Below, piece by piece: positions 17,102 to 25,960 of a stretch of 64,000 nucleotides of DNA. A program made the position numbers and the translations under genes. This stretch comes from Sphingobium sp. Z007 (GTDB lineage Bacteria > Pseudomonadota > Alphaproteobacteria > Sphingomonadales > Sphingomonadaceae). The first letter of the stretch is position 1. Every line of letters starts with the position of its first letter. The DNA is taken from positions 408,001 to 472,000 of the forward strand of contig NZ_FBXK01000001.1 of NCBI RefSeq assembly GCF_900013425.1, read 5' to 3'. The notes under the pieces were generated by a model. That model was not told the DNA's origin, ran no database searches, and was given only the letters and a program-made list of their open reading frames with translations.

Positions 17102-19147
17102 ATGAGCGAAGTCGGAACATACAGCATCGAGGATGGCGGCATCGGCGTCATCGCAATCGACAACCCGCCGGTCAACGCGCTGGGCATCAAGACGCGCCTG
17201 GCGCTCGATGAAGGCTTCCGCACTTTCGCCGCCGACGACCGCGTGAAGGCGATCGTCCTGATCTGCGGTGGCCGGACCTTCTTTGCCGGCGCGGATATTT
17301 CCGAATTTGGCCAGCCGCAGCAGGAACCGGGCCTCCATGACGTGTTCGACATCATCGAAAATGGCAGCAAGCCCGTCGTCGCCGCGATCCATGGCACGGC
17401 GCTGGGCGGCGGCTATGAACTGGCGCTCATCTGCCATTATCGCATCGCCGTGCCGTCGGCGAAGGTCGGCCTGCCCGAAGTCAATCTGGGACTGCTGCCC
17501 GGTGCTGGCGGGACGCAGCGTTTGCCGCGCATCGTGGGCGTGGAAACCGCGCTCGACATCATCACCGGCGGCGCGCCCGTGCCTGCGAAAAAGGCGCTCG
17601 ACCTTGGCATGATCGATGCCGTGGCGCAGGAAGGCAATCTGCGCGAAGACGCCATCGCCTTTGCCCGCACCATCGTCGATAAACCGCTCCAGCGCGTGCG
17701 CGACCGTCAGGACAAGGTCGCCCCCGCGCGCGGCAAGCCGGACATTTACGAAACCTATCTCAAGAAAAACGCCCGCGCTTTCCGGGGTTTCAAGGCGCCC
17801 TATAATATCGTCCGCGCGATCGAGGCATCGGCCGAGATCGAGGATTTCGACAAGGGGATCGAGCGGGAGAAGGAACTGTTCGAAGAACTGGTGACCAGCA
17901 CCGAATCCGCCGCGCAACGCTATTATTTCTTCGCCGAACGGGAAACCGCCAAGGTGCCAGACGTGCCCAAGGGCACCGCCACCATTCCCGTCCAGACCGT
18001 GGGCGTCATCGGTGCGGGCACGATGGGTGGCGGCATCACCATGAACTTCCTCAATGTCGGCATCCCGGTGACGCTGGTGGAAATGACGCAGGAAGCGCTG
18101 GATCGCGGTGTCGGCGTCATCCGTAAAAATTACGAGAATACCGCCAAAAAGGGCCGCATGACCGCCGATCAGGTGGAACAGCGTATGGCGCTCATCACGC
18201 CGGCCATCGGCCTGGAATCGCTGGGCGATGTCGACCTCATCATAGAGGCGGTCTATGAGGAGATGGGCGTCAAGAAGGACGTCTTTGGCAAACTCGACAA
18301 GATCGCCAAGCAGGGCGCGATCCTGGCGTCCAATACCTCGTTCCTCGACCTGGACGAAATCGCTGCGGCGACGAGCCGGCCCGACTGGGTTATCGGCCTG
18401 CACTTCTTCTCGCCCGCCAACGTCATGCGCCTGCTCGAAGTGGTGCGCGGCGCAAAAACGTCGAAGGAAGTGATCGCCACCGCGATGGCGCTGGCCAAGA
18501 AGATCGGCAAGGTGCCGGTACTGTCGGGCGTATGCTTCGGATTCATCGCCAATCGCATCATGGCCCAGCGCGGCAGCCAGGCCGACGCCCTCGTTCTGGA
18601 AGGCCCGACGCCGCAGGATGTCGATCAGGCCATCTATGATTATGGCTTTGCGATGGGACCGTTCCAGATGATCGATCTGGTCGGCCTGGACGTCATCGGG
18701 CGCGACGAGACGGAACGCAGCGTGCGCGGCGACCTGGTCAAGGCGGATCGGCTGGGCCAGAAGAAGAATGGCGGCTATTACGACTATGACGAAAACCGCA
18801 AGGCGACGCCGTCGCCGGTCGCAGCCGCCGCCATCGCCGACTTCGCCGCCGTCAAGGGCGTGGCGAACAAGGGCGCGCTGTCGGCCGAAGACATTGTCGC
18901 CCGCCTGCTCTACCCCGTCGTCAACGAAGGGGCCAAGGTGCTGGAGGAAGGCATCGCCATCCGGGCGTCGGACGTCGATGTCGCCGCGATCCTGGGCTAT
19001 AATTGGCCCGTCTACACCGGCGGCCCGATGTTCTGGGGCGACACGGTCGGCTTGCAGAAGATCGTCGATGGTCTGACCGCCATGGGGATAGAACCGTCCC
19101 GGCTGCTGGTCGAAAAAGCCGCCAAAGGTGAGAGCTTCACCCGCTAA
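17102..19147 (+). CDS. Bifunctional enoyl-CoA hydratase/3-hydroxyacyl-CoA dehydrogenase
   Basis: This multifunctional protein of 681 residues has an N-terminal crotonase domain (1-190), a linker, an NAD-binding 3-hydroxyacyl-CoA dehydrogenase domain starting at [12 protein letters not shown] near residue 300, and C-terminal helical dimerisation repeats. In the crotonase part both catalytic glutamates are visible ([11 protein letters not shown] and [15 protein letters not shown]), so it is the one clearly competent hydratase of the island. The architecture matches peroxisomal-type and FadJ-like enzymes. The start ATG 17102 follows GAGGAG. It is a single-gene transcript ending in a strong GC-rich hairpin. 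Confidence 0.95.
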   Translation: MSEVGTYSIEDGGIGVIAIDNPPVNALGIKTRLALDEGFRTFAADDRVKAIVLICGGRTFFAGADISEFGQPQQEPGLHDVFDIIENGSKPVVAAIHGTALGGGYELALICHYRIAVPSAKVGLPEVNLGLLPGAGGTQRLPRIVGVETALDIITGGAPVPAKKALDLGMIDAVAQEGNLREDAIAFARTIVDKPLQRVRDRQDKVAPARGKPDIYETYLKKNARAFRGFKAPYNIVRAIEASAEIEDFDKGIEREKELFEELVTSTESAAQRYYFFAERETAKVPDVPKGTATIPVQTVGVIGAGTMGGGITMNFLNVGIPVTLVEMTQEALDRGVGVIRKNYENTAKKGRMTADQVEQRMALITPAIGLESLGDVDLIIEAVYEEMGVKKDVFGKLDKIAKQGAILASNTSFLDLDEIAAATSRPDWVIGLHFFSPANVMRLLEVVRGAKTSKEVIATAMALAKKIGKVPVLSGVCFGFIANRIMAQRGSQADALVLEGPTPQDVDQAIYDYGFAMGPFQMIDLVGLDVIGRDETERSVRGDLVKADRLGQKKNGGYYDYDENRKATPSPVAAAAIADFAAVKGVANKGALSAEDIVARLLYPVVNEGAKVLEEGIAIRASDVDVAAILGYNWPVYTGGPMFWGDTVGLQKIVDGLTAMGIEPSRLLVEKAAKGESFTR

Positions 19148-19152
19148 ATATC

Positions 19153-19186
19153 GGCGGGCGCGGTGGTCCGTGCGACCGCGCCCGCC
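19153..19186. terminator. GC-rich hairpin between convergent genes
   Basis: GGCGGGCGCGGT pairs with ACCGCGCCCGCC over twelve bases around a ten-base loop. It sits five bases after the FadB-like stop and just before the converging MFS stop, so it likely serves both. Confidence 0.8.
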
Positions 19187-19195
19187 ATCCCTGTC

Positions 19196-20536
19196 CTACT
19201 GGGCGCTGCCGGCGCGCCCGGCCAGTTCCTGCCGCACCAGTCGGGCGGCAACAAAGCAGAGCAGCCCGCACGCCACCAGCCCGCCCAGTACGAATAGCAG
19301 CGAATAGCGGATGGCTTCCTTGCCGAAAGTCGGTTCCAGCAGGTCGTTCATCACTCCGACGAAGACCGGGCCAAGGCCGATGCCCACCACCGTGGTGCTC
19401 AGCGTCAGCAGCGCTGTAATCATCCCCCGGTTGCGCACCGGCGACATGCCCACCGCCACCGCATAGGTCGGCGGCATCCAGAACGTCATGAACAGCTTGG
19501 ACATGAACAGACCGAACAGCGACATCATCGGATCGCGTGCCAGAAGGAACAGCAGGCCAAAGGGCGCTGCCAACATCGTCCCCCATCCCGCAACGCGCAT
19601 ATAAACGGCAAAATCCCCCTTGGCGACCCGGTCGGCGATCCGCCCGGCGCCGATATTGCCCAGGAACAGGCCGCCCGCCACGGCCAGCCCCATCATGCCG
19701 CCGACCTGCATCGTCGTCATGCCATGGACGCGGATATAAAAAGTCGGACCCCATCCCAGGATCGAATATCCCGCAAAGGAACAGCACATAGCGACCACCA
19801 TCAACAGGCGCAGCGGCGGCGAACGAAAGGCGAAAGCGAAGGCTTCCCTGAACGGCGGCGTTTCGACCGGCGGCGCGAAGCTGGTGCCTGCATCGGCCAT
19901 GCCGCGTGGCGGATCCTTGACGGTCAGGTGGATGCCCACCGCCAGCAACAATCCAGGCAGCCCGACGACGATGAACGCTATGCGCCAATCAAATGCGGTG
20001 TTGAGCCAGCCACCGAAGAACAGCCCGAACGCGATGCCGATCGCCTGGGCTGCCAGCCATATGCCGATCACCGTCGCACGCTGCGATACCGGATAGAGAT
20101 CGGCCAGCAGCGACTGGGTGGCCGGGCCGCCGCCCGCCTCTCCCGATGCCACGCCGATGCGGGCCAGGGCGAGCTGGACGAAATTCTGCACGAAGCCGCA
20201 CAATACCGTGGCCAGGCTCCATACCGTCAGGCACCCCACCAGCACATTGCGCCGCGAGCCCCGGTCGACCATCCGCGCGATCGGGATGCCCGCAATCACG
20301 TAAAAGGCGGAAAAGGCGATCCCCGAAAGCAATCCCATGGCGGTGTCGCTGACGCCCAGGTCAGTCTTGATCGGTTCCAGCAGGATGGCCAATATCTGGC
20401 GATCCACGAAATTGACGATCCCAACAAGGCACAGGATGGACAGCACATAATGGCGGCGGGGCAATGTCCACCATGCGTAGGAATCCGGTTGGTCCGCCGT
20501 CGTCGGTGCGGACGCACTGCTACCTGCTGATTCCAC
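19196..20536 (-). CDS. MFS transporter, spinster-like
   Basis: This is a twelve-helix major facilitator of 446 residues with the family signature FVDRQILAILLEPIKTDLG in helix 1 and a repeated RxxDRGSRR loop after helix 2. Spinster-like bacterial members move lipophilic or organic acid substrates. GTG 20536, preceded by AGAAGAG, is chosen as start. The longer frame from 20596 would translate straight through the operator and a strong terminator, which argues against it. The island operator lies 21 bases upstream, so it is probably co-induced as substrate importer or product exporter. Confidence 0.88.
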   Translation of the reverse strand: MESAGSSASAPTTADQPDSYAWWTLPRRHYVLSILCLVGIVNFVDRQILAILLEPIKTDLGVSDTAMGLLSGIAFSAFYVIAGIPIARMVDRGSRRNVLVGCLTVWSLATVLCGFVQNFVQLALARIGVASGEAGGGPATQSLLADLYPVSQRATVIGIWLAAQAIGIAFGLFFGGWLNTAFDWRIAFIVVGLPGLLLAVGIHLTVKDPPRGMADAGTSFAPPVETPPFREAFAFAFRSPPLRLLMVVAMCCSFAGYSILGWGPTFYIRVHGMTTMQVGGMMGLAVAGGLFLGNIGAGRIADRVAKGDFAVYMRVAGWGTMLAAPFGLLFLLARDPMMSLFGLFMSKLFMTFWMPPTYAVAVGMSPVRNRGMITALLTLSTTVVGIGLGPVFVGVMNDLLEPTFGKEAIRYSLLFVLGGLVACGLLCFVAARLVRQELAGRAGSAQ

Positions 20537-20556
20537 GCCACTCTTCTGATTATTAG

Positions 20557-20574
20557 ATATATAACCTAGGCAAC
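20557..20574. promoter_or_regulatory. Island operator motif, MFS promoter
   Basis: ATATATAACCTAGGCAAC lies 21 bases upstream of the MFS GTG start. Its location inside the longest open frame helps to reject the earlier start. Confidence 0.65.
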
Positions 20575-20599
20575 CATGTTTGACGGGCAGGGACAAGAA

Positions 20600-20634
20600 A
20601 AAAAGGGGCCGTCACGGCATGACAGCCCCTTTTT
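20600..20634. terminator. Hairpin terminator of the amidohydrolase gene
   Basis: AAAAAGGGGC and GCCCCTTTTT pair around a loop that itself contains GTCA/TGAC. It lies 17 bases beyond the amidohydrolase stop, with T-runs in both directions. Confidence 0.85.
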
Positions 20635-20650
20635 CACGTCGAGTGCCGGT

Positions 20651-21766
20651 TCAGGCGGCGATCAATTGTGGATTGGGGTTCAATATTTCATGCTTGAACC
20701 GGAACAGGCGCGCCGCATTGCCGCCCAATATGTCGATCTTGTCCTGCTCGCTAATGTCGATACCGGCGAACAATCCCTCAATTACCGACTGCGAATGGGG
20801 GAAGGTGCCTTCCGCGTGCGGATAGTCCGACGCCCACATCAGCGCGCGCGTCCCCGTAACGGAACGTGACATGATGCAGGCGCGGTCATGCTGGAACGAG
20901 CATGTCACCTGCCGCTTGATGATCTCCGAGGGCATCATCGAAAGCTTGGGGCGAACGAAGATGTCATGTGCGACATAGACCTCGTCCATACGCTCGGCGA
21001 TCGCCGCCAGCCAGCTCGCGCCACATTCGATGACTGCGACCTGCGCCTTGGGATTGCGGTCGAGCAGGCCACCCGACACCATATACATTATCGCGTTGAT
21101 GCCGTCGTTCATCTGCATACTATAATTGATGACGGCCGCGCCAGGACCGCGTTCGTTGACCACAGTTTCGGCCCCCGTCCCGGTATGGAGCACGAAGACG
21201 ATGCCCAGATCGCCAGCCAACCTGAACAGCGGATCCCATGCCTCGTCATTATATTTGGGGATGCCCGTCATCGGGATGGATGGCAGCATCACGGCAGTGA
21301 AGCCCAGCGTCGCGATCCGACGCAATTCCTGTTCAGCATATTTCAGGTTCCGCACGGGCAATACGCCGCACCGGACGAAACGGTTGAGATGGCCGGAAAA
21401 ATACGCATTGTTCCAGTCGTTGTAGATTTCGCACTGGGCCAGTTCGGCGTCTTCATCGTCGATCGCATAGAGCCACAGGCCAAGGCTGGGGAATGCGATT
21501 TCCGCATCGATCCCGTCTTTTTCCATGTCGATCAGGCGTCCGCCAAGATCATGGATGCCCAATCGAGTCGCGCCGCCGAAATCGGGGTTTTTGGCCAGGC
21601 GCAGCTTGAAGATCGTCTTGTGCTCGGTCTTCGTAACCAATGCGTCGCCATCCTTGATGGTGTGTACCGCGTGCTGTTTCAGCGATGCGGGCAGGTTATC
21701 GAGAAACAGGCTGTTGGGTTCGCGCACATGGCTGTCGGCGCTGAAAATAAAGGGCTTCATGGGCAT
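20651..21766 (-). CDS. Amidohydrolase family protein (ACMSD-like TIM barrel)
   Basis: This metal-dependent hydrolase or decarboxylase has 371 residues. The N-terminal SADSHV supplies a D-x-H metal site, LHTG near residue 195 a histidine, and WASDYPHAEG near residue 320 the conserved aspartate; these are the marks of amidohydrolase family 2. Members include decarboxylases and C-C or ester hydrolases acting on ring-cleavage products. ATG 21766 is preferred because AAAGGA lies directly upstream; ATG 21760 is also possible. It is a single-gene minus-strand transcript with its own terminator and a long non-coding upstream region. Confidence 0.86.
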   Translation of the reverse strand: MPMKPFIFSADSHVREPNSLFLDNLPASLKQHAVHTIKDGDALVTKTEHKTIFKLRLAKNPDFGGATRLGIHDLGGRLIDMEKDGIDAEIAFPSLGLWLYAIDDEDAELAQCEIYNDWNNAYFSGHLNRFVRCGVLPVRNLKYAEQELRRIATLGFTAVMLPSIPMTGIPKYNDEAWDPLFRLAGDLGIVFVLHTGTGAETVVNERGPGAAVINYSMQMNDGINAIMYMVSGGLLDRNPKAQVAVIECGASWLAAIAERMDEVYVAHDIFVRPKLSMMPSEIIKRQVTCSFQHDRACIMSRSVTGTRALMWASDYPHAEGTFPHSQSVIEGLFAGIDISEQDKIDILGGNAARLFRFKHEILNPNPQLIAA

Positions 21767-22545
21767 TTTTCCTTTCCCGTGGGCCATCGCCAAAGGCCCG
21801 AGTTCCTGACATTATCGTACTTCGTATCCAGCATCGGCAACAACGGTCGGCGTACCTGTCGACGCTGTGCCATGGCCCGGCCGCAGCGGTCTTCCTGTCG
21901 GACGGGTGCACATGCCTGGGATGTCCCTGCATCTGCCACGCATCCTTATACGCCGCGCCGGAACGACTGTCTCGCAAAAAAAGATACCTCTTTTGCTATA
22001 TCCCGTTGCTGCACCTTCTATGCGCGGTACGTCCGGTCGGCGCGAATTTGCGCGGCCCAACATGTCGCAGTGTGCGATTCGTTCCGTAGCTATGTCGATC
22101 ATGGGCGTGGCGACGCTCACGCCCCCAAATTCAAGGCGATCTCGCATGGCGCAGAAATACTCTTTGGACTCAAGGCGCAAGCAAAAGTGGCTGACATGAT
22201 ATTGTCGTCAAAGGGGCTGAAAAGCGCACATTGCCCGATCCGGCGGCCGATGCGACTCTTCCCTCCCGCGTCCTTTGCGCGGGCATGTAGCAATGTGCCC
22301 CGATGCGCCCCAATGCGCCATGGCGACCCCAGATATGAGCGCAGAGCAGGGGCGAGTGGTCTGACATGATAAGTAGGTTAACTAAGATGACCAGTTCATG
22401 TGGGAAAAATACCATTGGGAGCCTTTTTGGATAAAAGAGATGCCTATATAGTTGCGTTCGCGGTGACCGCTGTGTAATTGGGCCTTGTACGAACCCCAAA
22501 GAGGTTCTTTAGAGGTTCTTTTTTACAACAGGGAGGTTGTCGGAT
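21767..22545. other. Long non-coding region between amidohydrolase and TonB receptor
   Basis: About 780 bases show no credible gene. The open frames in both strands lack start signals, compositional support or family resemblance. The right part holds a motif variant TAGGTTAACTAAG (22374-22386), a second AT-rich site GCCTATATAGTTGC (22442-22455), and a direct repeat AGAGGTTCTTT at 22500-22510 and 22511-22521, 25 bases before the receptor start. An 11-base repeat CTGACATGATA occurs near 22191 and 22361. The region could be a regulatory leader or the remains of a lost gene. Confidence 0.6.
22374..22386. promoter_or_regulatory. Island operator variant upstream of TonB receptor
   Basis: TAGGTTAACTAAG, read on the other strand as CTTAGTTAACCTA, combines the AACCTA half with a CTTAGTT half. 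It is 160 bases upstream of the start, farther than most copies. Confidence 0.45.
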
Positions 22546-25035
22546 ATGCACGCACGTCGTAACTCGGTACGGGGGGCTGTGACCGGCCTTTTGCTCGGCA
22601 CTGCATTCAGTGCGCTGGCCGTGACGCCCGCCTTCGCACAAACGCCGCAATCCGGCACCCAGGGCGGTCTGGAAGACATCGTCGTCACCGCGCGGAAAGT
22701 CGCGGAAAATCTTCAGGACGTGCCTGTCGCGATCACGGCTTTTACCGCGGAATCGCTGCTTGAACAGGGTGCGACCAAGGTGTCGGACGTCGCCCGCACC
22801 ACGCCCAGCCTTACCGTTCGTGAATCGCCCTCTAACCCCACGGCCATCTCGATCACGCTGCGTGGCCAGGTTCAGACCGACATTCTCGCTACGCTCGATC
22901 CTTCGGTGGGCACCTATGTTGATGACGTCTACTGGTCGCGCGCCTATGGTCTCAACCAGGATTTGCTCGATCTGAGCAGCGTTCAGGTTCTCAAAGGCCC
23001 GCAAGGCACGCTGTTCGGGCGCAACACCACCGGCGGCGCGATGCTGTTCGAAACCAATAACCCCAATTTCGACGGCATCTCCGGCAGCGTCGCTGCGACG
23101 TATGGGCGCTTCAACGAACGTGTGGGCACGGTGATCATCAACATTCCGCTGATCGATGACAAGTTGGCGATCCGTGGAGCGGTTCAGCGGAACTTGCGCG
23201 ATGGTTGGATGAAGGATCGCGTGACGGGCGACAAATATAATGACCGGGACAATTGGGCTGCGCGCGGGAAGATCCTCTATCAGGCGACCGACAATCTGAG
23301 CTTCCTGTTCTCCGGCGAATATTTCAAGCAGGATGTGAGCGCTTCGGGTCGTCAGATGCTGTATCTCGTTCCGTCGGGATTGACGGCGCCGTCCGCCGCG
23401 AACAATACAGCGCTCCAGTCTGCCGGGGCCGCAGCTGCCGCGACGCTGACCGCGGCGGGCCTTCCGGTTCCGGCCGGAATCAATCCTTTCAGCTATGGTG
23501 CGATCGGATCGAGCGGCGCGCTTCAGGCGGGCGGTAATCTCCGCAATTATTACACCAACCTGGGCGCCAGCGAGACTGAATTGTCGCAGGGCGTAGCGGG
23601 AAATCCGAACTTCCCCAGTTCCTCGCCACAGACTTATGTCAAGACGCAGACCTATAACGGCACGGTCAACCTCGACACCTTCTTCGGCGCGATCAAGTTC
23701 GTAGGCGGCTGGCGCAGGGTTAGCACGACGTCGCGTCTGGATCTCGATGGTTCGGCCGCGCCGATCCACACCACCACCGGCGACCAGACCCTGACCCAAT
23801 ATTCAGGCGAATTGCAGATCACGGGCCAGGCGCTCGACGATGCCATCGATTTCGCCGGCGGCGCCTTCTATTTCCATGAATCGGGCTTTGACACCTCTTC
23901 GTCGATCGCGCTGCCCTCGTTCAATCCCACCACCTTGCTGTTCAGCGGCCAATTGGACAATGACAGCATCGGTACCTACGCGCAGGCGACCTATCATTTC
24001 AATGATCGCCTCTCCTTTACCGGCGGTTTGCGCTATTCGGTCGATGACAAAGGGTTGACCACCCGCAACAAGAATATGTCGCGCGCCACGGGGATATCGG
24101 TGTGCCAGATACCGACCGCCAGCATAACCAATGACTGCGCCCTGCGGGTCCGTGACGAATTTGACGGCGTTTCCTATCTCGCCAGCCTGGATTACAAGCT
24201 GAGTGACGATGTCCTTGTCTATCTCAAGACCAGCAAGGGTTTCCGGTCAGGCGGCCAGAATTTGCGTGCCAACTCGGTCGCGACTGCCATCCCCTTCCGC
24301 CCCGAAGTCGCCTACGCCCATGAAGCAGGCGTCAAGAGCGAATTGTTCGACCGTCGCTTGCGTGTGAACCTCGCGGGCTATTATTCCAACGTGGAAGATA
24401 TTCAGCGCACCACGCTGATCGGTCTGCCCAACGGCACGACCCAGACGGTTCTGACCAATGCGGGCAAGATCCGCATCTGGGGTCTGGAAGGCGAATTTGT
24501 GATGCAGTTGCCCGCCGGGTTCCAGATCGGCGGCACCGGCGCCTATACCAACGCGAAATACAAAGAATATCAGGAACTGCCCAGCCGCACCAACCTGACC
24601 GGCAGTCGCCTGACGGAGCGTGTGGAAGGCGTGCCGGAGTGGACCTGGTCGCTGACCGGCAGCTACGAACATGAATTCGACTTCGGCCGGTTCAACATAC
24701 GTACCGACTATAGCTGGAACTCGGCGATCAATCTGCAACCCTACACGCCCTTTCTGGGCGATCCGCAGGGCGTGACGATCGATCCCAATACCGGCAAGAC
24801 CATCGCGCAGAACATCATCGACGCCACGACCTCGCCCAAACAGGGCGTGCTGAGCGCGCGGGCAGCACTTTCGCTGATGGACGACAAGCTGGAACTGGCA
24901 GTGTTCGGTCGCAACCTGACGAACAATCGCAAGGTGGTTCAGGCGCTCTATGTCGGCGGCATCGGCTATGTGTCGGGCGTGCATCGTGAGCCGGTGACCT
25001 ATGGCGGTACGATCACCTATCGCTTCGGAAACTGA
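22546..25035 (+). CDS. TonB-dependent outer-membrane receptor
   Basis: This outer-membrane active transporter has 829 residues. It has a signal peptide ending ...VTPAFAQ near residue 32, a TonB-box-like opening EDIVVTARKVAENLQD, a plug domain with QVLKGPQGTLFGRNTTGG near residue 155, and a beta-barrel. The start ATG 22546 has GGGAGG nine bases upstream; the earlier TTG at 22537 is too close to that site. The C-terminus (TITYRFGN) is unusual in not ending in an aromatic residue. Such receptors import large or hydrophobic nutrients with TonB energy. It is paralogous to the receptor at 36827-39232, and a hairpin follows the stop. Confidence 0.94.
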   Translation: MHARRNSVRGAVTGLLLGTAFSALAVTPAFAQTPQSGTQGGLEDIVVTARKVAENLQDVPVAITAFTAESLLEQGATKVSDVARTTPSLTVRESPSNPTAISITLRGQVQTDILATLDPSVGTYVDDVYWSRAYGLNQDLLDLSSVQVLKGPQGTLFGRNTTGGAMLFETNNPNFDGISGSVAATYGRFNERVGTVIINIPLIDDKLAIRGAVQRNLRDGWMKDRVTGDKYNDRDNWAARGKILYQATDNLSFLFSGEYFKQDVSASGRQMLYLVPSGLTAPSAANNTALQSAGAAAAATLTAAGLPVPAGINPFSYGAIGSSGALQAGGNLRNYYTNLGASETELSQGVAGNPNFPSSSPQTYVKTQTYNGTVNLDTFFGAIKFVGGWRRVSTTSRLDLDGSAAPIHTTTGDQTLTQYSGELQITGQALDDAIDFAGGAFYFHESGFDTSSSIALPSFNPTTLLFSGQLDNDSIGTYAQATYHFNDRLSFTGGLRYSVDDKGLTTRNKNMSRATGISVCQIPTASITNDCALRVRDEFDGVSYLASLDYKLSDDVLVYLKTSKGFRSGGQNLRANSVATAIPFRPEVAYAHEAGVKSELFDRRLRVNLAGYYSNVEDIQRTTLIGLPNGTTQTVLTNAGKIRIWGLEGEFVMQLPAGFQIGGTGAYTNAKYKEYQELPSRTNLTGSRLTERVEGVPEWTWSLTGSYEHEFDFGRFNIRTDYSWNSAINLQPYTPFLGDPQGVTIDPNTGKTIAQNIIDATTSPKQGVLSARAALSLMDDKLELAVFGRNLTNNRKVVQALYVGGIGYVSGVHREPVTYGGTITYRFGN

Positions 25036-25045
25036 TGCTTGGGGC

Positions 25046-25074
25046 AGGGTCGGCGGGTGCGTCCCGCCGACCCT
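25046..25074. terminator. Hairpin after TonB receptor gene
   Basis: AGGGTCGGCGGG pairs with CCCGCCGACCCT over twelve bases around a five-base loop, starting ten bases after the stop. There is no strong T-run. Confidence 0.75.
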
Positions 25075-25159
25075 CCCGCTTGTCGAAACGCCTCGCTTTT
25101 GTAATGAGCGTCCTACCCAGCCGGATTGCGACATGCGCAACGGGACCGGCAAGGACGGG

Positions 25160-25960
25160 ATGCTCATAATGACCAATGATCTTGACTTGAATGAAGCGGT
25201 GGGACTGGGCGGCTCCGTCGTTTCGCGAACCGTTCGGCAATTGACCCAGTTCAGCCTCCAGGCGCAGGACGGCGATTATCTCGGCTCCGAAGCCGAACTG
25301 CTCGAACGCATGAGCATCAGCCGCCCGACCCTGCGTCAGGCGGCCAAGGTGGTGGAAAGCGACTGCCTTCTGTCGGTTCGGCGCGGCGTCAATGGCGGCT
25401 TCTACGCCACCCGGCCCAGCGCGCGCCATGTGGTCCAGTCTCCGGCCCTGTGGCTGCGCCTCCAGTCCGCGACGCTCGACCAGATGAACCGGGCGAGTAT
25501 GCTCATCTATCCTACCGCAGGCGCAGAAGCGGCCAAATGCACCGACCCCCGGTTGATCGCCGAACTGACCGCGTTCCGCGCCGCGATCGACGAACGGGAA
25601 GCGCGGGGCGAAAGCCAGCGTGAAACGCTGGACGCCGAAATCGCCTTTTCCCAACTGATCGCGAATATGAGCGGCGATCCCGTGCTCACGCTGTTCATCG
25701 GCATCAGCTACACGTTCGGCCTGCTGGAGAGGGAATATCGCTTCTATCGCCGGTCGCCGCAACGGCGCCAGCGCTGGCTGTCGCTGCAACGCAGCTATTG
25801 CGACGCCATTTTGTCGGGCGACAGCGACATCGCCATGTTGATCGGCAAGCGGCGGGGACAGCAGGTGGAAAGCTGGATCGCCGAGGACAAGGCGGCAACG
25901 CAGCAGGACGGCAGCACCGACCCGGCGAAAACAGGGGAAAAGGATGATGGCGCAACTTGA
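25160..25960 (+). CDS. GntR/FadR-type transcriptional regulator
   Basis: This 266-residue regulator has an N-terminal winged helix: GSEAELLERMSISRPTLRQA is the recognition region and LLSVRRGVNGGFYATRP the wing. A helical ligand domain of FCD style follows. Proteins of this group respond to acyl-CoAs or organic acids. ATG 25160 has AAGGA just upstream; ATG 25169 is an alternative. The gene overlaps the following hydrolase-flavin reductase by 17 bases. It is one of four regulators in the window and is a reasonable, unproven candidate for recognising the island-wide operator, because it sits centrally and next to a TonB receptor. Confidence 0.88.
   Translation: MLIMTNDLDLNEAVGLGGSVVSRTVRQLTQFSLQAQDGDYLGSEAELLERMSISRPTLRQAAKVVESDCLLSVRRGVNGGFYATRPSARHVVQSPALWLRLQSATLDQMNRASMLIYPTAGAEAAKCTDPRLIAELTAFRAAIDEREARGESQRETLDAEIAFSQLIANMSGDPVLTLFIGISYTFGLLEREYRFYRRSPQRRQRWLSLQRSYCDAILSGDSDIAMLIGKRRGQQVESWIAEDKAATQQDGSTDPAKTGEKDDGAT

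Noticed and set aside
16976..18403. Minus-strand open frame of 475 codons
   Set aside because: Antisense of the FadB-like gene; its histidine- and arginine-rich composition is typical of shadows.
21812..22199. Possible small genes in the long gap before the first TonB receptor
   Set aside because: Open frames on both strands lack ribosome sites, motifs and family resemblance. Kept only as a non-coding region.
22444..23799. Minus-strand open frame of 451 codons opposite the first TonB receptor
   Set aside because: Shadow of the receptor gene; runs through its promoter and has no domain.
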